A stretch of DNA of 20,170 nt from an uncultured Bacteroidota bacterium (GTDB lineage: Bacteria; Bacteroidota; Bacteroidia; Chitinophagales; Chitinophagaceae): the NCBI GenBank assembly GCA_903881265.1, contig CAIRSV010000242.1, positions 1 through 20,170 on the forward strand, given 5' to 3'. Below the pieces are notes generated by a model, which made no database searches, was not told where the DNA came from, and saw only the letters and a program-made list of their open reading frames with translations. The translations under genes were made by a program, and so were the position numbers. Shown here piece by piece: positions 14,434 through 20,170 of the stretch. The stretch's first letter is position 1. Every line of letters starts with the position of its first letter.

Positions 14434-14617
14434 TGAGAAGAATAATTAGTTGCTGTGTGTGATTATGTATGATTTAATGGTATGATTTTTTAATTTGACT
14501 AGCTTCATCAAGAGTGATTACGGCACTATAGACTTACTTCTCCACTTTTATAAAAATACTTGACAAAAGATAGCATTCTACGTAGAAATCGTTCATTTTT
14601 GCAACTTATTCTAACTC
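14434..14617 (+). other. Rest of the intergenic region before the ABC-F gene
   Basis: With the small frame and terminator to its left it makes up a 341-bp gap (14277-14617). It is AT-rich without a recognisable gene and holds the promoter-like palindrome described next. Confidence 0.5.
14560..14588 (+). promoter_or_regulatory. Possible promoter with embedded palindrome upstream of the ABC-F gene
   Basis: TTGACA (14560-14565), a 17-nt spacer and TAGAAA (14583-14588) resemble a sigma70-type promoter, which is not the usual Bacteroidota form. A perfect 12-bp palindrome, TTCTACGTAGAA (14576-14587), overlaps the -10 position and could be an operator. It lies about 30 nt before the ATG at 14618. 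Confidence 0.35.
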
Positions 14618-16594
14618 ATGCTATTATCTCTCAATAACGTCACTTTTGAATTCGGTGCTCGTAAAATTCTTGACAACGCCTCTTGGCATATCTATCTCAA
14701 CGAGCGCATAGGATTGATAGGTCCTAACGGAACTGGTAAATCTACCCTGCTTAAAATTCTTATTGGAGAATATAGTGTCTCTTCGGGACAGGTCAATCGA
14801 AGTAAAACCCTCAGTATTGGGTACTTTCATCAGGATCTTCAAAGCTTGGATACCAACGATAGTATTCTTACCGTGGCGATGGGTGCCTTCGATAAGGCCC
14901 TTGCTATCGGTGCGCAAATCAGTCAGCTTGAAATTGAACTCGAGAAACATGAAGATGAAAAGAAGCTGCATAAACTAGCTGATCTTCATCACGATTTTGA
15001 ATTGGCAGGTGGTTATGAGATGGAGTATAAATCGGCCGAAGTATTGGAAGGACTTGGTTTTATGACCAAAGACCTTTCTCGTTCGTTCAATGAATTTTCT
15101 GGAGGTTGGCGTATGCGTGTTTTGTTGGCAAAAATGATTCTTCAAAATCCGGATATCTTGTTGCTCGATGAGCCTACCAATCACCTTGATCTTCCATCGA
15201 TCGAATGGATTGAGCGTTACCTGAGTAATTATCCCGGAACGGTTATCATCGTTTCGCATGATCGCTATTTTTTAGATCGAATGGTGAATAAGATTGTTGA
15301 GATTTCGCAACAAACATTAAATCATTATTCGGGCGATTACGGCTACTACGAACAGGAAAAGGAAATTCGTTCCGAGATGCAACAACGTGAGTATGAAAAC
15401 CAACAGGATTTTATCAATCAACAAGAACGTTTTATCGAACGATTTAAAGCCAAAGCGTCCAAGGCCAAACAAGCACAAAGTCTTGTCAAGAAATTAGATC
15501 GTCTCGATCGTATCGAAGCGCCGATTATTGAAACATCGAAATTAAAAATACGCTTTGAAGTAGGCCGTCAACCTGGTAAGACACTCACGACTTTTGAAGG
15601 TGTGTCGAAACGGTATGGTGATATTAAAATTCTTGATGATGCAAGCGCCGAAGTAAATAGAGGCGATAAGGTGGCGCTGATAGGTGCCAATGGAAAAGGT
15701 AAATCGACGGTGTTGCGGTTGCTATCAACTACCGAGCAAGGTGAAGGATCGATTACGCCAGGTCATAATGCCGACATATCGTTTTATGCACAGCATCAGC
15801 TCGAAGCCTTATCGATGGATAACGATATCATTGATGAATTGAAATTGTGTGGCAGCGGAAAAACCGAACAAGAACTTCGTGAATTATTGGGATGCTTTTT
15901 GTTTAGAGGCGATGATATTTATAAGAAAATACGTATCCTGTCGGGCGGTGAAAAAGCCCGTGTAGCTCTTGCAAAAACTATCCTCGGCAAAGGAAATTAT
16001 TTGCTACTCGATGAGCCTACCAATCACCTTGATATCAGTTCGGTGAATATGCTTATCAATGCATTAAAAGTATACGATGGTACCTATGTGGTGGTATCAC
16101 ACGACCGTTATTTTATCCAAAATACAGCCAATAAGATTTGGGAAATCGAAGATGGAAAAATCAAACAGTTCGATGGATCCTATGGCGAATGGGAAGAATA
16201 CAAAAAGCGACGAGAGAAAGAAGCACAGGCAACGAAGTCTAAGAACAAAGGTCAAGAGTCTACAAGTGAAGCACCTGTTGAAAAGAAGCCCGAACCTGTT
16301 GTTGTAAAGGCTGAAATAAACGAAGCGCCGAAAGCAGTGAGCAGCGAATTCAAAGAAAAACAAAAAGAAGAAAAACGATTGCGTACGAAGTTTGCCAAAC
16401 TCGAAGGTGAAATCGCTGTATTGAATACCGAAAAAGAAAAATTCGAAACTATGTTGGCTGATCCAACGATTTACTCCAATAAAATCCAGTTTCAAACAAC
16501 AGAAAATAATTACAAATCTGTCGTGTTGAAAATTGAATTATTACAACCCGAATATGAATCACTTTTTGAACAACTCATGCAATATGAATCGTAA
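14618..16594 (+). CDS. ABC-F family ATP-binding protein (Uup/YdiF-like)
   Basis: A 658-residue soluble protein with two ABC ATPase domains and no membrane segments. ABC-F proteins bind the ribosomal E site and help resolve stalled or drug-bound ribosomes. Domain 1 has Walker A GPNGTGKST (35-43), signature FSGGWRMR (160-167) and Walker B DEPTNHLD (184-191) followed by SHDR (213-216). Domain 2 has GANGKGKST (356-364), LSGGEKAR (441-448), DEPTNHLD (465-472) and SHDR (494-497). Both catalytic glutamates (E185, E466) are present. The charged interdomain linker (about 243-300) is the ribosome-contacting arm of the family. A charged C-terminal extension (about 525-658), helical and probably coiled-coil, resembles that of Uup/YdiF-type members, which argues against EttA. 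It shares 11 nt with the peptidase gene downstream. Confidence 0.9.
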   Translation: MLLSLNNVTFEFGARKILDNASWHIYLNERIGLIGPNGTGKSTLLKILIGEYSVSSGQVNRSKTLSIGYFHQDLQSLDTNDSILTVAMGAFDKALAIGAQISQLEIELEKHEDEKKLHKLADLHHDFELAGGYEMEYKSAEVLEGLGFMTKDLSRSFNEFSGGWRMRVLLAKMILQNPDILLLDEPTNHLDLPSIEWIERYLSNYPGTVIIVSHDRYFLDRMVNKIVEISQQTLNHYSGDYGYYEQEKEIRSEMQQREYENQQDFINQQERFIERFKAKASKAKQAQSLVKKLDRLDRIEAPIIETSKLKIRFEVGRQPGKTLTTFEGVSKRYGDIKILDDASAEVNRGDKVALIGANGKGKSTVLRLLSTTEQGEGSITPGHNADISFYAQHQLEALSMDNDIIDELKLCGSGKTEQELRELLGCFLFRGDDIYKKIRILSGGEKARVALAKTILGKGNYLLLDEPTNHLDISSVNMLINALKVYDGTYVVVSHDRYFIQNTANKIWEIEDGKIKQFDGSYGEWEEYKKRREKEAQATKSKNKGQESTSEAPVEKKPEPVVVKAEINEAPKAVSSEFKEKQKEEKRLRTKFAKLEGEIAVLNTEKEKFETMLADPTIYSNKIQFQTTENNYKSVVLKIELLQPEYESLFEQLMQYES

Positions 16595-18752
16595 GTCTAT
16601 CGTTTATGCCGCATTGATTTTTATCATCGGTTACGCCTCCAATGCGCAGGCACAAAAGCAACATTTTACCATGGCAGAAGCCGTAAATGGTATGGCTGGG
16701 AAATTAGCAATCGCTACTATGAAACAATTGCAATGGGCAGGCAGTAGCGAGTATTATTCGTATGTGGTGAATAATGACACAGAAAAAAAAGTTTGGATTG
16801 TCAATCCTGAAAATTTTATCCCGAATGAACTGACTAATCTCGATCAACTTAATAAAGCACTCGACAAGAAAGGGGTGAAGAAACTCTCTGCTATTCCTTC
16901 GTTATCATTTTTAACTGCTAACACATTTTATTTTACTACTGATAATAAGGTGGTGGAATGTAACGTGACGGGTGACAAGTTGAACATTACAAACCTCACC
17001 AAATTGCCCGAGGATGCTGATCCTACAGCGATTGACACGAGCACAATGAACTTGGCATATCTGTCAAACAATAATCTCTTCGTTCATAGTAATCACGAAA
17101 AGGCACTACAAATTACCAACGATGGAAGCAAAGATATTGTGTATGGTAAAGCAGTGCATCGCGATGAATTTGGCATTGATCGTGGACTTTTTTGGTCACC
17201 ATCGGGCAGGCATTTAGCGTTCTATCGAATGGATCAAGGTATGGTGGAAGATTATCCCGTTGTCAATTGGGACAGTGTGCCGGCTACCGTAAAATTTGTC
17301 AAGTACCCGTTTGCAGGACGCACTTCGCATGAGGTAACGCTTGGTGTCTATGATACCAAAACTAAATCAACCGTCTATTTAAAAACGGGAACTCCTAAAG
17401 ATCAATACCTGACTACAGTGACGTGGAGTCCTGATGAAAAATATATTTATGTGTCGTTGCTCAACCGCGATCAAAATCATCTTTGGATGAATCGATATGA
17501 TGCGCATACAGGTGAACTTGTGAAGACCTTATTCGAAGAGAAGAACGATAAATATGTAGAGCCTCAGCACCCTTTATACTTTCCAACGGATGATCCCAAT
17601 CGATTTATTTGGTGGAGTCAACGTGATGGGTATATGCATTTGTATTTGTATGTGAATGATAAGGAAGCAGGTCAGTTGACATCAGGCAATTGGGTGGTCA
17701 ATGAAATTTTAGGCTACAATACAAAAGCCAACGAGATTATCTTCACGTCTAGCAAGGAAAGCCCGATGCAAAAAAATGTCTATGGCGTGAAGCTTGATAC
17801 AAAAGAGATGCGTCGTTTTTCAACATCCTTTGCCACACATACGGCGCAGCTAAGTCATTCAGGTGTGTGGCTAATTGATAATTTTACTAGTCGTGAAATA
17901 CCTCGTGCCATTGATGTATGTAATTTATATACCAAGGATGAAAAGCGTATTCTGACTTCAGTCAATACAGTACTTAATTACCATACGGCACGCACTGAAC
18001 AGATTAATCTGCATGCTGAGGATGGTACGGTGCTTTATGGTAAATTGATTTATCCAATTGATTTTGATTCGACAAAAAAATATCCGACGATTGTGTATCT
18101 CTACAATGGGCCTCATGTGCAACTAAATAAGGAGTCATTCCCTTTTAGTGGTAATCTTTGGTACGATTATATGGCGCAGCATGGCTATTTTATGTTTGTG
18201 ATGGATGGTCGAGGTAGCAGCAATCGTGGTTTTGGGTTCGAAAGCGTTACGCATCGTCAGCTAGGAACTGTTGAAATGGATGATCAGTTAGAGGGGGTTA
18301 AATTTTTGAAAGCACTTCCTTTTGTTGATACCAATCGCATGGGTGTCTACGGATGGAGCTTTGGTGGATTTATGACTACCTCGTTGATGTTACGTCATCC
18401 AGGTGTTTTTAAATGCGCTGTAGCCGGCGGACCGGTGATGGATTGGAGTATGTATGAAGTGATGTACACCGAACGATATATGGATACACCTCAGCAAAAT
18501 CCTGAAGGCTACAAGGCCAATGTGTTGTTCGATAAAGTAAAGAATCTACAAGGTAAATTATTAGTGATACATGGTGCAAGTGATGAAACTGTCGTGTGGG
18601 AGCATAGTATGAAGTTTATCAAGAAATCGGTCGATGAGGGCGTGCAAGTTGATTACTACGTTTATCCAGGTCATGCGCATAATGTGCGAGGGAAAGACCG
18701 TGTACATCTCATGCAAAAAATCACCGATTATTTTGATGTGAACCTGAAGTAA
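16584..18752 (+). CDS. Secreted S9 family (DPP IV-like) serine peptidase
   Basis: A 722-residue exported peptidase. The signal peptide MNRKSIVYAALIFIIGYASN runs on to AQAQ, with cleavage near residue 24. Residues about 70-460 are the DPP IV N-terminal beta-propeller, with V-H-R-D-E-F-G-I (Asp194-Glu195 in the place of the Glu-Glu pair that holds the substrate amino terminus in DPP IV) and F-W-S-P-S-G-R-H-L-A-F-Y-R-M-D. Residues about 480-722 are the alpha/beta hydrolase domain: G-W-S-F-G-G with nucleophile Ser592, G-A-S-D-E with Asp667, and P-G-H-A-H-N-V with His699. It probably removes dipeptides from peptides in the periplasm or outside the cell. A longer frame reaches an ATG at 16533, but that lies within the ABC-F gene and would put an unlikely 17 residues before the signal peptide, so 16584 is chosen. 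Confidence 0.9.
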   Translation: MNRKSIVYAALIFIIGYASNAQAQKQHFTMAEAVNGMAGKLAIATMKQLQWAGSSEYYSYVVNNDTEKKVWIVNPENFIPNELTNLDQLNKALDKKGVKKLSAIPSLSFLTANTFYFTTDNKVVECNVTGDKLNITNLTKLPEDADPTAIDTSTMNLAYLSNNNLFVHSNHEKALQITNDGSKDIVYGKAVHRDEFGIDRGLFWSPSGRHLAFYRMDQGMVEDYPVVNWDSVPATVKFVKYPFAGRTSHEVTLGVYDTKTKSTVYLKTGTPKDQYLTTVTWSPDEKYIYVSLLNRDQNHLWMNRYDAHTGELVKTLFEEKNDKYVEPQHPLYFPTDDPNRFIWWSQRDGYMHLYLYVNDKEAGQLTSGNWVVNEILGYNTKANEIIFTSSKESPMQKNVYGVKLDTKEMRRFSTSFATHTAQLSHSGVWLIDNFTSREIPRAIDVCNLYTKDEKRILTSVNTVLNYHTARTEQINLHAEDGTVLYGKLIYPIDFDSTKKYPTIVYLYNGPHVQLNKESFPFSGNLWYDYMAQHGYFMFVMDGRGSSNRGFGFESVTHRQLGTVEMDDQLEGVKFLKALPFVDTNRMGVYGWSFGGFMTTSLMLRHPGVFKCAVAGGPVMDWSMYEVMYTERYMDTPQQNPEGYKANVLFDKVKNLQGKLLVIHGASDETVVWEHSMKFIKKSVDEGVQVDYYVYPGHAHNVRGKDRVHLMQKITDYFDVNLK

Positions 18753-18886
18753 TACCAATGTGTCATTAGACACTTCGTGTTGGCGTCATTTATTTCTTGC
18801 GCGATACGCAATCTGGTTAGTGGAAGTGAATTCCATATCCTACTTCGCTACTTGCAACTAGACCTAATCCCAATGTCTTTCTTTGC
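18753..18886. repeat. Candidate copy of a dispersed intergenic repeat
   Basis: The convergent gap between the peptidase and rimO reads like protein in two minus-strand frames (one contains LGLVASSEVGYGIHFH and stops; another contains LRIAQEINDANTKC) although neither is a plausible complete gene. It also holds small hairpins: GTGTC-ATTA-GACAC (18760-18773) and TTGCG-CGATA-CGCAA (18797-18811). I have an unverified impression that similar strings recur between genes in related genomes, which would make it a short dispersed repeat. No T-run accompanies the hairpins. Confidence 0.3.
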
Positions 18887-20170
18887 TTACACCAACTCTC
18901 CTTCTAGATCGTAATCGTAGGCTTTTGTTATTTTTACCTGAACAAAATCACCGGGTTGCAATCGCTTCTTCGTATTGATAATCACTTCATTGTCGACTTC
19001 CACGCTATCAAATTCTGTTCGGCCTATGTATCGTCCTGCCTCTTTTTTATCGATAATTACCTTGAATACTTGTCCGACTTTCTCTTCATTTTTTGCAAGT
19101 GAAATATCTTGTTGCACGGCCATAATTTCTTGTGCACGTTCTTCTTTTATTTCATCCGATAGATTGTCATCCAACTCAAACGCGGTGGTACCATCTTCAT
19201 GTGAATAGGTAAATACACCGACGCGGTCAAATCGTACTTCTTCTAAAAAGGCCTTTACATCATCCACATCTTCTTGTGTTTCGCCGGGGAAACCTGCAAT
19301 GAGTGTTGTACGAATACAAATTTCAGGAAGTACCTTGCGGATATCGGTAATCAAGTCAAGAATTTCGTTTCGTGTAATTTGACGCTTCATGGCTGACAGC
19401 ATCTTATCTGAAATATGTTGAAGAGGCATATCAAGATAATTACAAATTTTTGGCTGTGCCTTAATCACATCGATGATATCCATTGGGAATTTATGTGGGT
19501 AGGCGTAATGTAATCGTATCCATTCGATGCCTTCGATTTCGCACAGCGCATTTAGTAGTTTCGCCAATGCACGTTCTTTATAAAGGTCCAACCCGTAATA
19601 GGTTAGTTCCTGTGCAATGAGCATAATTTCTTTTACCCCTTTTTTTGCTAAGGCCGTTGCTTCCGTAATCAAATCTTCGATACTTTTCGACACATGTTTG
19701 CCTCTCATTAAAGGGATTGCACAAAACGAGCATGTACGGTTACAGCCTTCTGATATTTTTAAATAGGCATAATGCGATGGAGTACTTAACAAACGCTCGC
19801 CCACCAATTCGGCTTTATAGTCGGCATCGAAGGCTTTTAAGATATTAGGTAATTCCATCGTTCCGAACCAAGCGTCTACACCCGGTATTTCAGATTCGAG
19901 GTCGCCTTTATATCGTTCACTCAAACAACCTGTGACATACACTTTTTCAAGAAGACCTTCTTCTTTCAGGGCCACATGTTCGAGTATGGTATTGATACTT
20001 TCTTCTTTGGCCTTGTCGATAAAGCCACAGGTATTGATGATAGAAATATTATAATCAGGTTTCACACTTTCGTGTTTAACATCGATGCCGTTGGCCAATA
20101 ATTGTCCGCTCAGTACTTCACTATCGACCATGTTTTTACTACAACCTAAGGTGGTGATATTGACGATATC
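18887..20170 (-). CDS. rimO: Ribosomal protein S12 methylthiotransferase RimO (5' end beyond window)
   Basis: A radical-SAM methylthiotransferase that adds a methylthio group to a conserved aspartate of ribosomal protein S12. The frame is open to the window edge, giving 427 visible residues; the first ATG inside (20131) is not the start, because the upstream codons still encode the conserved T-L-G-C-S-K-N-M-V-D-S-E. The missing part is probably about 10-15 residues. Three N-terminal cysteines for the auxiliary 4Fe-4S cluster are seen in LGCSKN, NTCGF and TGCLS. The radical-SAM motif C-N-R-T-C-S-F-C is at 19721-19744. The C-terminal TRAM domain includes G-R-Y-I-G-R-T-E-F-D-S-V-E-V-D and ends in D-L-E-G-E-L-V. 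I see no internal break. It converges on the S9 peptidase gene. Confidence 0.94.
   Translation of the reverse strand, partial: DIVNITTLGCSKNMVDSEVLSGQLLANGIDVKHESVKPDYNISIINTCGFIDKAKEESINTILEHVALKEEGLLEKVYVTGCLSERYKGDLESEIPGVDAWFGTMELPNILKAFDADYKAELVGERLLSTPSHYAYLKISEGCNRTCSFCAIPLMRGKHVSKSIEDLITEATALAKKGVKEIMLIAQELTYYGLDLYKERALAKLLNALCEIEGIEWIRLHYAYPHKFPMDIIDVIKAQPKICNYLDMPLQHISDKMLSAMKRQITRNEILDLITDIRKVLPEICIRTTLIAGFPGETQEDVDDVKAFLEEVRFDRVGVFTYSHEDGTTAFELDDNLSDEIKEERAQEIMAVQQDISLAKNEEKVGQVFKVIIDKKEAGRYIGRTEFDSVEVDNEVIINTKKRLQPGDFVQVKITKAYDYDLEGELV

Noticed and set aside
16533..16583. Upstream start of the S9 peptidase at 16533
   Set aside because: It lies inside the ABC-F reading frame and would place 17 polar residues before a normal signal peptide.
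18760..18773. Hairpin GTGTC-ATTA-GACAC as terminator of the S9 peptidase gene
   Set aside because: Only 5 bp and no T-run on either strand.

Overview
The window looks like chromosomal DNA of an AT-rich Bacteroidota bacterium, probably near the Chitinophagales/Saprospirales. The evidence is a GldH-type gliding lipoprotein, a DUF5916 outer-membrane-type protein, a very long secreted Ig-repeat protein with a dockerin-like tail, short HPF, weak or absent Shine-Dalgarno sequences, and two promoters that fit the Bacteroidota pattern TTTG-N19-21-TAnnTTTG. I see no rRNA, tRNA, CRISPR array, transposase or phage gene.

Layout. (1) 61-1434, minus strand: yicC then gldH, 12 nt apart. (2) 1435-2027: a long divergent intergenic region with three consecutive hairpins, the last a strong bidirectional terminator (possible small RNA). 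(3) 2028-5556, plus strand: an LpxD-like acyltransferase and a DUF5916 protein, closed by a 14-bp terminator shared with the convergent minus-strand block. (4) 5650-7226, minus strand: a 67-residue protein resembling DUF5679 but without most zinc-ligand cysteines, ispE, and hpf. A terminator sits between hpf and ispE, and the longest ispE frame would start inside it. (5) 7369-10131, plus strand, apparently one operon: a chimeric ORF (N-terminus of a CrtI-type FAD oxidoreductase joined to a TPR tail), acpS, a PaaK-type CoA ligase and hslR. (6) 10482-14276: a 1264-residue secreted Ig-repeat protein, then a strong terminator. (7) 14618-18752: an ABC-F ATPase overlapping a secreted S9 peptidase. 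(8) 18887 to the right edge, minus strand: rimO, cut by the window end.

Most genes are housekeeping (translation: hpf, hslR, ABC-F, rimO, yicC; envelope and isoprenoids: LpxD-like, ispE) or cell surface (gldH, DUF5916, Ig-repeat protein, S9 peptidase). I found no convincing new defence or mobile system. The strongest oddity is the chimeric ORF at 7369-8037, which looks like the scar of an in-frame deletion in a flexirubin/aryl-polyene-type accessory locus. Other points of interest are the cysteine-poor DUF5679 relative, the dockerin-like tail, an intergenic small-RNA candidate, and a short intergenic segment at 18753-18886 that may belong to a dispersed repeat.
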